Positions 10,218 to 19,018 of a stretch of 64,000 bases of DNA are shown here, one piece after another. Positions within the stretch are counted from its first letter, which is position 1. Each line of letters starts with the position of its first letter. The notes beneath the pieces are model-generated. The model saw only the letters and a program-made list of their open reading frames with translations, was not told where the DNA came from and ran no database searches. A program made the position numbers and the translations under genes. Source of the DNA: DATKNA01 sp963755755 (GTDB lineage Bacteria; Actinomycetota; Actinomycetes; Actinomycetales; Kineosporiaceae); contig CAVWLJ010000004.1 in NCBI GenBank assembly GCA_963755755.1, positions 248,001 to 312,000 on the forward strand, in the 5' to 3' direction.

Positions 10218-12508
10218 GTGGGGGCGGCGAGCACCGAGTTCGGACCGTCCGTCGGGGCGGCCGTGGAGCTCTCCAGCGAGCGCGAGGCCCGGCGGCTGGA
10301 CGAGGTCCGCCGCGCCGTGGTCACGGACCGGGTGCTCTGGACGGCGGGCGGCCTCGGCGGCGGCTGGCTCGCGCTCTACGCCGCCGCCACGATCGCCACC
10401 ACCGGCGACCTCGACGCCCGGCGCTTCCTCGGTGACGTCGTCTATCTGGTGCCCGTGGCCCTGGCCGGCTTCCTGAGCGTCCTCGCCGCGCGGCGCGCGA
10501 CCGGTCGCCGGCGCCGGCTCTGGCGCCTCCTGGTCGTCTCGAACCTCCTCTGGCTCGCCGGTGACCTGGTCTGGGCGGGGTACGCCTACGTGCCTGCACG
10601 AGGACGCGCCGTTCCCCTCGGTCGCCGACGCGCTCTACCTCTCCTCGTACGTCATCGTCCCGGCGGCCGTGCTGGTCGGGTTCCGGGGGGCGAGCGGACG
10701 CCGGCGGGCCCGGAGCCTGCTCGACGCCGCCGTCGTCGGTCTCGGTCTGGGCGGGGCCGGCTGGTACTTCCTGGTCGAGCCGCAGCTCTCCGGAGGCCTG
10801 TCCTGGGCCACCGTGACGGGCGTCGCCTACCCCTTGATCGGTGTCGTCATCGTCGTCACCATCGCGTCGGTCGCGCTCGCGGGGCACCGGCACGTCGCGC
10901 CGTCGGTGTGGATCATCGCGCTGGCCTTCACCGTCTCCTCGCTCACCGACGCCAGCTACACCTACATCGTCACCCTCCACGACTACGTCAGCGGGGACTG
11001 GCTCAACCTGGGCTGGCAGGTGGAGGCCGTGCTCCTCTGCCTCGCGGCGGTGTGCGCGCTGCGCCACCGGGAGAGCGACGGCCAGGTCGCCCCGCTCGGG
11101 CCCGACCTCGCCATGGTCCCGGTGCTGCTCGGCGTCGTGAGCGCGCTGCTCGTGGTGGGGTCCGAGGCGCTGAAGCACGGCGTCGGGGTCGCCTGGCTGG
11201 CCGTCGCGGCCACCGTGGTCGTCGGGCTCGTCGTCCGCTTCGTGCTCTCCGGTGCCGACTCCCGGCGGGTCGCCGACCAGCTCGACGCCGCGCTGCAGGA
11301 GCAGCAGCGTCTTGCCGTCACCGACGGCCTCACAGGGCTCTACAACCGCCGCTTCTTCGAGGAGGTGCTGCGGCTGGAGAGCGAGCGGGCGATGCGCGCC
11401 GACGTGCCGCTCGCCCTGCTGGTCGCGGACCTCGACCACTTCAAGCACGTCAACGACGCGCACGGCCACCAGAGCGGGGACGTGGTGCTGGTCGAGGCCG
11501 CCCAGCGGTTGCGCCGCTCGCTGCGGGCCAGCGACGTGCTGGCGCGGTACGGCGGCGAGGAGTTCGTCGCGATCCTGCCGGACGCCGACCGCGAGACCGC
11601 TCTGGACGTCGCCGAGCGGTGCCGCGCGGCGCTCGCCGACACACCCGTCCGGCTGCACACCGGTGCCCGGGTGACCGTCACGGGGTCCTTCGGGGTCGCC
11701 GTGCTGGGCGCGGACGTCGGCGCTGCGTCCGCGCGCGACGCCACCGGGCTGCTCCGCCGCGCGGACCGGGCGCTGTACGCGGCCAAGGACGGCGGACGCA
11801 ACCGCGTGACGGTCGCACCGAGCGGCGACGAGCCCTCGAGCGCCGTTCCGGACGCCGACCTCCACGGCGCCGGCCTCGCCCCGCTGGAACTCCTCGCGGA
11901 CGTCGTCGAGACGCGCAAGGGCGGGCCGGCGTTCCGGGTCCGACGGCGTCGACGACGTGGCCGGTCTGCTGGCTCAGGCGCTCGGACTCGACGCCGAGCG
12001 GCGCCGCCTCGTCGTCCGGGCGGTACGGCTGCGGGATCTCGGGATGGTCGTGCTCGACGACGCCCTGCTGCGCACTCCGGGCCCCCTGACCGCCGACGAG
12101 CGGCGTCTGCTGCGCACGCATCCCGAGCACGGCGCCCGGCTCGTCCTCGGCGTCCCCGGGCAGGAGGCCCTCGCCCGCGTCGTCCGCGCCCAGCACGAGC
12201 GCTGGGACGGGCAGGGCTACCCGGACGGCCTGGCGGGGCCCGACCAGCCGCTCGAGGCCCGGATCGTCGCCGTGGTCACGGCCTGGGCGGCCATGCTCCG
12301 GTCCCGGTCGTACCGGGCGGCGTTGGCGCCGCTGGAGGTGCTGGCCCAGCTGCGGGCCGGCCGGTGGACGCAGTTCGACGGGCAGGTGGTCGACGCGTTC
12401 CTGCGGCTGCACAGCGATGGCCTCGTCGGTGGGCTCGCGCAGGCCCGCCCTGCTGCACCCGTCCCAGGTTCCGGCGCCCGCGCCGGCTCGGCCGTGTCCG
12501 GCGGCTAG
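10218..12508 (+). CDS. Membrane GGDEF protein with degenerate HD-GYP domain (two frameshifts as read)
   Basis: GTG 10218 follows a purine-rich site GGGGAGAGG. About 762 residues once two +1 slips (near 10592 and 11937) are removed. Order: roughly ten membrane helices (to ~residue 350), a GGDEF domain with RYGGEEF and an upstream RASD inhibitory-site motif (GGEEF near residue 445), then an HD-GYP-like domain. The GGDEF half should make c-di-GMP. The HD-GYP half keeps HERWDGQGYPDGLAG and LAQLRAGRWTQFD, but the HD pair reads RLRDLG instead of LLHDIG and the later Asp-rich helix reads VVTAWAAM, so metal binding and hydrolysis are unlikely. The protein may be a synthase with a c-di-GMP-sensing remnant (inference). 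Confidence 0.85.
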
Positions 12509-13513
12509 GGAACGCCCACGGACTTCGTCGCTCGGTCCGAGTGCCGCTCCGTGCCGGGCCAGCGCGGCTCGCGCCGTCGCGACGAGCCGGGTCCGGACGT
12601 CGGCCGGTTCGAGCACCTCCACGTCGCCGCCGAAGCCGAGCAAGGAGGCAACGGCCGCGCCGGGCGCCCGGAAGGTGAGGGTCAGGGTGCTCCGGCCTTC
12701 CTCGTCGGCGTCGCCCGCATCGGGGTCGGCGTCCGGGGTGCGCTGGCCTCGCGTGACGCGCAGCAGCATCGGCACGATCTCTTTCCTGGCGCGTACCCGG
12801 ACGGCCACGCTGTCGCGTGGCCGCTCGACGTCCGCCCGCAGCCGGTCCCACTCGGCCGCGAGGTCCAGCCCGTCCGGGCGGCGCGCCACTGCCTCGACGA
12901 CCTCCGCGGCGAGCAGGCGGTCGACCCGGAAGAGCCGTGTCCGGCCGCGGTGCGCGGCCACCAGGTACCAGACGCCGGCCTTCACGACGAGGCCGTAGGG
13001 GTCGAGCACGTACCCGGCGGCCTCGCCGTCGCCGTGCCGGTAACGCACGCGCAGCCGCCGGTCGGACCAGACGGCCTCTTGGACCGCGGGAAGGTACGGC
13101 GTCGCCGTGCCTCGCCGGTACCAACCGGCGTGGTCGACGAGCACCCGGTCGCGGGCCTGCTCGGCCGCCGCCCGGTGCGAGGCCGGCACCGCGGCGACGA
13201 GCTTGTGCACCGCACTCGCCAGTGCCGACCCCATGCCCAGGTCCTCCGGCACGGCGCGACCGGTGAGCGCCACGAGCGCGCGCGACTCCGCTGCCGTCAG
13301 GCCGGTCATGTCCGTGCGATAGCCGGGCATCAGCGCGATCCCGCCACCGCGGCCCTGCTCGGTCCACACCGGGACGCCGGCGGCCGACAGCGCCTCGACG
13401 TCGCGGTACACCGTCCGGACGCTGACCTCGAGCTCCGCTGCCACCTCGGGAGCGGTGACCCTGCCCCGGGCCTGCAGGAGCAGCAGCAGCGAGAGCAGCC
13501 GATCGGATCGCAT
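12505..13513 (-). CDS. YafY-type HTH/WYL-domain regulator
   Basis: ~335 residues. N-terminal DeoR-like HTH (residues 1-60: MRSDRLLSLLLLLQARGRVTA, then VRTVYRDVEALSAAGVPV), WYL domain around residues 140-210 (AGVWYLVAAHRGRTRLFRVDR) and a C-terminal WCX extension. The frame as read runs on to 11678 without a stop, antisense to the HD-GYP gene. The family ends near LVATARAALARHG, so one extra base near 12527 probably hides the TAG at 12507-12505, which would place the two genes tail to tail. WYL proteins sense ligands such as nucleotides or small metabolites. Divergent from the TIGR03086 gene with an operator-like palindrome between. Confidence 0.85.
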
Positions 13514-13534
13514 GTCTGCCAGTCTCCCTTCCAG

Positions 13535-13555
13535 ACCTGACCGTAGCTGTCAGGT
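13535..13555. promoter_or_regulatory. Palindrome ACCTGAC-N7-GTCAGGT, probable WYL/YafY operator
   Basis: Perfect 7-base arms at 13535-13541 and 13549-13555, centred between the divergent regulator (start 13513) and the TIGR03086 gene (start 13577). YafY-type regulators of actinobacteria commonly sit beside the gene they control with such a CTGACA-like palindrome. It would cover both promoters. Seen in sequence; the regulator assignment is inference from position. Confidence 0.7.
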
Positions 13556-13576
13556 TATCCCCGACAGGGTGAGGAC

Positions 13577-14203
13577 ATGACCACGACGAATCCCTTCGGT
13601 CCCGAGACCTCCGCCCCGGCGGCCGACCCGCGCGAGGCCCTGTTCCACGCCGTCGACCAGGCGGTCGTGGTCGTCGGCCTGGTCCGGCCGGCCGACCTGC
13701 CGTTGCGCACCCCGTGCGCGGAGTACGACGTCCGGCAGCTCACCGGGCACGTCGTCGCCGTCCTGCGCCGCATCGCGTACGTCGCCGGCGGGGGGCACGC
13801 CTATGACGTCCCCTCGATCGTGCTCGACCTGGGCGACGACGCCTGGGCGGCCGCGGCGGCCGCCAATGCCGCCGACCTGCGCGCCGCCTGGTCGGACGAC
13901 GCGGTGCTCGACCGGGTGCTGCGACTGCCCTGGGGCGAGGTGCCCGGCCGCGGCGCCGCGCTGGCCTACGTGCAGGAGCTGACGACGCACGCCTGGGACC
14001 TCGCCACGGCACTCGGCCGCCCCGACGTCCTCGACCCCGGCCTCGCGGAGCTCGCCCTCGTGGCCGCGCAACGCTTCCTCCCGGCGCAGCCGCGCGGCGG
14101 CGGGATCCCGTTCGAGCCGCCCGTCGAGATCGCGGCCGACGCGCCGGTGTACGACCGGCTCGTCGCCTGGCTCGGCCGCGACCCGCAGTGGAGCCCGGCG
14201 TGA
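13577..14203 (+). CDS. TIGR03086-family (DinB/maleylpyruvate isomerase-like) protein
   Basis: 208 residues from ATG 13577. Four-helix DinB-like fold: RTPCAEYDVRQLTGHVVAVLRR (first metal-His region, residues ~48-70) and VQELTTHAWDLATALGRP (last His, ~130-150). These are the usual mycothiol-dependent-enzyme N-terminal-like metal positions, although the family's reaction is unknown. Directly downstream of the WYL operator, so it is the likely regulated gene. The stop TGA overlaps the GTG of the glycosylase gene (GTGA), so the two are translated together. Confidence 0.88.
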   Translation: MTTTNPFGPETSAPAADPREALFHAVDQAVVVVGLVRPADLPLRTPCAEYDVRQLTGHVVAVLRRIAYVAGGGHAYDVPSIVLDLGDDAWAAAAAANAADLRAAWSDDAVLDRVLRLPWGEVPGRGAALAYVQELTTHAWDLATALGRPDVLDPGLAELALVAAQRFLPAQPRGGGIPFEPPVEIAADAPVYDRLVAWLGRDPQWSPA

Positions 14204-15084
14204 CCGTCGTCCGGATCCCGACGCACGGGCCGTTCCGCCTCGACGAGCTCGGCACCTTCGGCTACGGCCACCTGCACGCCCAGCCCTGGGACGGCGTCTG
14301 GCGGCTCGCGTTCGTCGTCGACGGAGGGCGGGGACATGCCGGCGTCGCCGTCCGGCAGGTCAGCGCCGAGGAGCTCGAGCTCACGATCGAGGCGGCGCCG
14401 GACGCCGTGGACGCCGTCGTCCGGCAGGTCGCCCGGATCGCGTCGTGCGATCACGACGGCGACGCCTTCGTGGAGCTGGGGGAGCACGATCCGGTGCTCC
14501 GCCGGCTGATCGCCGCGGCGCCCGGGCTGCGTCCGCCGCTGTTCGCCTCGCCCTACGAGGCGGCGGTGTGGTGCCTGCTGACGCACCGGCGGTCGCGGCG
14601 CCAGGGCACCGCGCTGCGCGATGTGATCGCCCGCGAGCACGGGGTCCGGTTCGAGATCGCCGGGCGGGAGCTGTGGGCCCTGCCCGAACCCGAACGGCTC
14701 CTCGGGGTCCGCGCCGTGCCCGGTCTTCCCGACGAGCAGGTGACCCGGATCCACGCCGTGGCCGAGGCCGCCCAGGAGGGGCTGCTCGACGTCGGCCGCC
14801 TCGCGGCGATGGAGCCGGGCGACGCGATGCGCGACCTGGAGCGGATCCGGGGCATCGGGCCGTTCTCGAGCGCACTGATCGTGGTGCGGGCCTGCGGGCT
14901 GGCAGACGTCCTGCCGCTGCAGGAGCCGCGGTCACGGTCGGTCGTCGCGCGGCTGTACGGACTGCCGGAGCCGATGAGCGACGCCGCATACCTGCAGCTC
15001 GCCGAGAGCTGGCGGCCGTTCCGGACCTGGGCCGTCGTGCTCGCCCGCGCCGCCGGCGACCGGGTACTGGTGCCGGTCGACTGA
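14200..15084 (+). CDS. DNA-3-methyladenine glycosylase family protein (AlkA-like)
   Basis: 294 residues from GTG 14200, which overlaps the previous stop. N-terminal AlkA-type domain (~1-110), then the HhH-GPD domain with SPYEAAVWCLLTHRRS and the hairpin-helix-hairpin LERIRGIGPFSSALIVVRACG (~residues 210-230). After it, where AlkA has the catalytic Asp, this protein has VLPLQEPRSRS. As far as I recall, the actinobacterial branch carries Glu-Pro-Arg here, so the Glu probably replaces the Asp. Role: excision of alkylated bases. An alternative start at 14188 adds four residues. Confidence 0.8.
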   Translation: MTVVRIPTHGPFRLDELGTFGYGHLHAQPWDGVWRLAFVVDGGRGHAGVAVRQVSAEELELTIEAAPDAVDAVVRQVARIASCDHDGDAFVELGEHDPVLRRLIAAAPGLRPPLFASPYEAAVWCLLTHRRSRRQGTALRDVIAREHGVRFEIAGRELWALPEPERLLGVRAVPGLPDEQVTRIHAVAEAAQEGLLDVGRLAAMEPGDAMRDLERIRGIGPFSSALIVVRACGLADVLPLQEPRSRSVVARLYGLPEPMSDAAYLQLAESWRPFRTWAVVLARAAGDRVLVPVD

Positions 15085-15141
15085 CCCCGCGACGAGGCTG
15101 GATCCGGGTTCCGGCTGGCTTCGTCGCCGTATTCTCCCGCC

Positions 15142-15693
15142 ATGACCCGAGGGGGAGCGGCGGTCGGGACGCTGGTGTTCCTCGTGGGGCAGCCCGGCGT
15201 GATGGCCGGTCTGGTCCCGTACTGGCTCACCGGCTGGGACGGCCCGGGCGCGCCGATCGCGCTCCGGGTCGTCGGGGCGGCGCTGCTCGCTGGCGGGCTG
15301 GGCGTACTCGCGCTGTCGGTGATCCGCTTCGCGGTCGAGGGTCTGGGCACGCCGTTCCCCGCCGCCCCGACGGAGAACCTCGTGATCGGTGGCCTGTACC
15401 GCTACGTGCGCAACCCGATGTACCTCGGGGTGGTCGCGATCGTCCTCGGCCAGGCGGCGCTCCTCGGCCGCGTCGTTCTGCTGGTCTACGCCGCGATCTT
15501 GTGGGTCGTCGTCGGGAGTTTCGTGCGCTTCTACGAGGAGCCGACGCTATCCGAGCGGTACGGCGAGCAGTACGCCGCCTACCGCCGCGCAGTCAGGGGC
15601 TGGTGGCCGCGGGCGACGCCCTGGAACGGCGACCACGGCGGCATGCGCAGCGACGCCGCCGCGCCCAGCGCGCCCGCATCCACAGAGAAGTAA
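15142..15693 (+). CDS. Isoprenylcysteine carboxyl methyltransferase-like membrane protein
   Basis: 183 residues with four hydrophobic segments and the ICMT/phospholipid-methyltransferase core: GGLYRYVRNPMYLGVVAI (residues ~83-100) and FYEEPTLSERYGEQYAAYRRAVRG near the C-terminus, which together bind S-adenosylmethionine. Bacteria lack prenylated CaaX proteins of the eukaryotic kind, so the substrate is probably a lipid or small isoprenoid (inference). ATG start. The last 25 residues are a variable Ser/Ala-rich tail. The 122 bases after it hold no gene. Confidence 0.85.
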   Translation: MTRGGAAVGTLVFLVGQPGVMAGLVPYWLTGWDGPGAPIALRVVGAALLAGGLGVLALSVIRFAVEGLGTPFPAAPTENLVIGGLYRYVRNPMYLGVVAIVLGQAALLGRVVLLVYAAILWVVVGSFVRFYEEPTLSERYGEQYAAYRRAVRGWWPRATPWNGDHGGMRSDAAAPSAPASTEK

Positions 15694-15815
15694 GGGTGAG
15701 GCGCTGGAATACGTGACCGCAGCATTCTGCATTGGACAGTGCAGTTGGGAAGCAGGCCAGGAGCGGCGCCGGGAGTTGCTTGGGCGCGAAGGCTCCTGTG
15801 CGGCTTGATGCGGGG

Positions 15816-17852
15816 TCAGGGTGTGGATGAGTCGCGGTGATCAGGCGTGAGGACGTTCGCCTGGATCCAGGCGTGCAGCGCTTCTGGCGACGCGGGCCTA
15901 CTGATGTGGTACCCCTGTGCCAGGTCGCAACCCATCTCCCGCAGCCGCTGAAGAGTCGCCTCGTCCTCCACGCCTTCGGCGACGACGTTCAGGCCCAGGT
16001 TGTGCCCGAGGTCGACCGCGGACTGGATCAGGACGGCGTTGTCCTCGTTCCGGGGTAGGTCCATCACGAAGGACCTGTCGATCTTCAGTTCTGAGACTGG
16101 CAGCCTCTTCAGGTAGGACATCGAGGAGTATCCGGTGCCGAAGTCGTCGATGGAGAGGCGAATGCCTTGTTCGGCGAGACGGGTGAGAATGGCGACGGCG
16201 GCATCGGGGTTGACCATCATGCTCGTCTCGGTCAGTTCCAGGATCAGCGACCGTGCCGGTAGGCCCTGCTGGGCGAGGATCTGCTCGACACGCTCGGGGA
16301 AGCGCGGGTCGAGCAGGCTGCGGGCACTGATGTTCACGGCCACGGGCAGTTCGATTCCTTGGCCCACCCAGCGGCTCTGTTGAGCGAGTGCCAGCCGGAG
16401 GACGTGGAAGGTCAGCTCGTCGATCAGGCCCGTGGTCTCGACCACGGGGATGAAGGACGCGGGTGGGATGGGGCCACGGACAGGATGGTCCCAGCGAAGC
16501 AAGGCCTCGACACCGTAGACCTCGCCGGTGTTGGTGGAAATCTTGGGCTGGTACTCCAGCCGTAGTTGATCGGCAGTTTGCAGTGCCCGCCGCAGGTCGC
16601 CCAGGAGCGTGAGCCGGGCGGGGGTGTTGACGTCAAGCTCGGCGTCATAGAGGGCGTGCGACTGGTGGGACTCCTTGGCCTGGTACATCGCGATGTCGGC
16701 ACGTTGCAGCAAACCGGTCACGTCATCCTGGTCGCCTTGGGAGAGCGCGATGCCGATGCTCGCTTCGATGTCCAGGCTCACCCCTCCGATCTGGAACGTC
16801 TCACGAAGGGCCGTGGTCAGGCGGTCGGCGGTCTCGACGGCGCTGTCCTGGGTCGCGCCCTCCACGAGAACGGCGAATTCGTCCCCTCCGAGCCGGGCGA
16901 CCGTGTCACTAGCCCGTACGGTCCCCGTGAGGCGCTCGGCGACCAGCACGAGTAACTGGTCACCCGCATGGTGTCCAAGCGTGTCGTTGATCTCCTTGAA
17001 ACGGTCCAGGTCCATCAGGAGCATCGCGACCTGGCCGCCCTGACGCTCCGCGAGCGCGAGGGCGTGACCGGCACGATCGTTGAGAAGTGTCCGGTTCGGT
17101 AATCCTGTCAGGGCGTCATGCGTGGCCTGGTGCGCATTGTGCTCGCTCTGCCACTGCAGACGCCGCTGCGCCTGCAGCATTCGGCGACCGACGAGCCCGA
17201 AGGCGAAGAGCCCCGCGGCCAGCGTCACAAGATCTGCGATGACCACCTCGGTGCCGATCCGATCTGCCGAACCGGCCGCCAGAACAGCCTGCGCGTGATG
17301 GCGGGCGGCCGCGGCGCTCACCTGTTCTTCCAGACGTCCGAAAACCGGGTCCACTTGCTCGGTGTCGACCTTCTCGATCTGGGCATCCGTGGCGTCGCGG
17401 TCCCTGGCGTCGAAGAGCGCCTGACTGGCATTCACATAGCCGTCATTCTCCCGCAGCACATCCTGGGCGAGCAGCCCGTCGGCAGGATCGCCCGAGTGCT
17501 CGATGTCGCGCATCGCCTGGGCGAGCTCTCGCTCGGCCTCGGCATGCGCCTCTCGCGCCTCGGGCCCAGGCTCCAAGAGGTACTTACGCTCCAACGACTC
17601 TTCCGCCGCGACGGCCAGCGCCGCCCGATGCAGCGCCTCGTTCAAGACCACCGCTCGGCGGACCGACGCTGCTGCCGACCGTGCGGCCAACGAGCCGACG
17701 GCCAACACGCTGACCAGCGACAACAGGCCCAGCCCGATCACCATCGGACCCGCGATCCATCGATACCGCGCTAGAGCCGTACCGAGTGACCTTCTCATCG
17801 CCCAGGTCATGGCCCGACTCGGTTCAGGGGCGCCGTCGAACACCTCGTGCAC
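15816..17852 (-). CDS. GGDEF-EAL diguanylate cyclase/phosphodiesterase with sensory N-terminus
   Basis: 678 residues from GTG 17852, preceded by GGGAGAGGG. Membrane helix at ~30-60, an extracytoplasmic helical sensor of ~145 residues (CHASE3-like in length and heptad character), second helix at ~205-225, GGDEF domain (ARLGGDEF near residue 317, with RASD inhibitory site five residues before) and EAL domain. The EAL motifs are intact: EALLRWDHP, NISAR, ELTETS, DDFGTGYSS, KIDRSFV. Both activities look possible; tandem proteins usually favour one. The gene and its flanks (15.7-18.1 kb) look less GC-rich by eye than the neighbours and have no indels, so acquisition is possible. Confidence 0.92.
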   Translation of the reverse strand: MHEVFDGAPEPSRAMTWAMRRSLGTALARYRWIAGPMVIGLGLLSLVSVLAVGSLAARSAAASVRRAVVLNEALHRAALAVAAEESLERKYLLEPGPEAREAHAEAERELAQAMRDIEHSGDPADGLLAQDVLRENDGYVNASQALFDARDRDATDAQIEKVDTEQVDPVFGRLEEQVSAAAARHHAQAVLAAGSADRIGTEVVIADLVTLAAGLFAFGLVGRRMLQAQRRLQWQSEHNAHQATHDALTGLPNRTLLNDRAGHALALAERQGGQVAMLLMDLDRFKEINDTLGHHAGDQLLVLVAERLTGTVRASDTVARLGGDEFAVLVEGATQDSAVETADRLTTALRETFQIGGVSLDIEASIGIALSQGDQDDVTGLLQRADIAMYQAKESHQSHALYDAELDVNTPARLTLLGDLRRALQTADQLRLEYQPKISTNTGEVYGVEALLRWDHPVRGPIPPASFIPVVETTGLIDELTFHVLRLALAQQSRWVGQGIELPVAVNISARSLLDPRFPERVEQILAQQGLPARSLILELTETSMMVNPDAAVAILTRLAEQGIRLSIDDFGTGYSSMSYLKRLPVSELKIDRSFVMDLPRNEDNAVLIQSAVDLGHNLGLNVVAEGVEDEATLQRLREMGCDLAQGYHISRPASPEALHAWIQANVLTPDHRDSSTP

Positions 17853-18115
17853 CAGCGTGCCCTCTCCCTGCTAAGCCTTCGGACAGGGAGTGATATCGAT
17901 CCCCAAGAGCGGAACTTGAGAGCGTAGGCCGCACTTCCGACCAGGACCCGCAGACCGGACAAGCGGACAACCCCGCGCTCACGGCTTCGGAGACCACCGA
18001 TGAGGCACTGCCCCCGCCGTTCCTTGCGAGCACAGTGCGTCATCGACGCGAGTGGCCCCTATAGGCTGCTGCTCCTCATCTCGAGCTGGAGGGAGGTGGC
18101 GACCGCCGTCACAGG
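17853..18115. other. Noncoding gap between divergent-looking units
   Basis: 263 bases upstream of the GGDEF-EAL gene and downstream of the half-length ALDH. No credible gene on either strand. Composition is more even than in the surrounding genes (for example GTGATATCGATCC at 17890), and it probably carries the promoter of the GGDEF-EAL gene. No strong inverted repeat seen. Confidence 0.4.
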
Positions 18116-19018
18116 TCAACGGCCCTTGGGGTGCCAGACCGTCTTGGTCTCGGTGAACGCCAGGATGCGGGCGGGGCCCTGTGGTGCCGCCGTCCAGTCG
18201 GGCTCGACGGCAGCCTCGGACGCCGGGCGGTCGCCGGCCGGGCGCAGGACGCGGGTCAGCGTGGACGCGGCGGCGGCCTCGAGCTCGCCCCAGTCGACAG
18301 CGGTGGCTCCGGCGAGATCGATGGCGCGAACCGCCTCGTGCGACGCGAGCCAGGGTGCGACCTCGGCCGTCGATCCGGTGAGCACGTTCACGACGCCGCC
18401 CGGCAGGTCGGAGGTCGCGAGGACCTCCGACAGCGTGACCGCGGGCAGCGGCCGCTCCTGCGAGGCGAGGACGACGCAGCTGTTGCCCGAGACGATCACG
18501 GGGGCCACCACGGACACCAGGCCGAGCAGCGACGACGACTGCGGCGCGACCACGGCGACGACGCCGGTCGGCTCCGGCACGGAGAGGTTGAAGTAGGGCC
18601 CCGCGACGGGGTTGGCGTTGCCGCCGACCTGAGCGATCTTGTCGCTCCAGCCCGCGTACCAGACCCAGCGGTCGATCGCCGCGTCGACGACGGACTCGGC
18701 AGCCTCGGGGGAGAGGGCCTCGGCGGCGGCCACCTCGGCGACGAACTGCTCCCGGCGGCCCTCGAGCATCTCCGCGACCCGGTAGAGGATCTGGCCCCGG
18801 TTGTACGCCGTCGCCCCGGCCCACCCCGGCTGCGCCTTGAGCGCGGCGGCCACGGCGTCCCGGGCGTCCTTACGCGAGGCGAGCGCCGCGTTGGCGAGGA
18901 AGCGGCCGTCCGCGGCGTGCACCTCGTAGGTGCGACCCGACTCGCTGCGGGGGAAGGCGCCGCCGATGTAGAGCTTGTACGTCTTCCTCACATCGATGCG
19001 GCCGTCGAGCCGGCTCAC
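18116..19018 (-). CDS. Half-length aldehyde dehydrogenase-like protein
   Basis: 300 residues from GTG 19018, against ~480 for an ALDH. It contains the N-terminal/NAD-binding half: KTYKLYIGGAFPRSESG, AYNRGQILYRVAEMLEGRR, GVVAVVAPQSSSLLGLV, SGNSCVVLASQERPL, DLPGGVVNVLTG. The catalytic Glu and Cys regions and the C-terminal domain are absent, so it cannot be an active ALDH alone. It starts on the stop of the complete ALDH (GTGA overlap), so the two are made in step. The arrangement matches a split form of two-domain ALDH16 proteins, whose second half is likewise a decayed ALDH. A structural partner is the likely role (inference). Confidence 0.85.
   Translation of the reverse strand: MSRLDGRIDVRKTYKLYIGGAFPRSESGRTYEVHAADGRFLANAALASRKDARDAVAAALKAQPGWAGATAYNRGQILYRVAEMLEGRREQFVAEVAAAEALSPEAAESVVDAAIDRWVWYAGWSDKIAQVGGNANPVAGPYFNLSVPEPTGVVAVVAPQSSSLLGLVSVVAPVIVSGNSCVVLASQERPLPAVTLSEVLATSDLPGGVVNVLTGSTAEVAPWLASHEAVRAIDLAGATAVDWGELEAAAASTLTRVLRPAGDRPASEAAVEPDWTAAPQGPARILAFTETKTVWHPKGR

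Noticed and set aside
11678..12504. Extension of the WYL regulator to 611 codons
   Set aside because: The extra ~275 codons are antisense to the HD-GYP coding region and match nothing; a one-base slip hiding the TAG at 12507 is likelier.
15694..15815. Small gene after the ICMT-like protein
   Set aside because: Frames are short and have no start signal or family similarity; weak CTGCA/TGCAG symmetry only.
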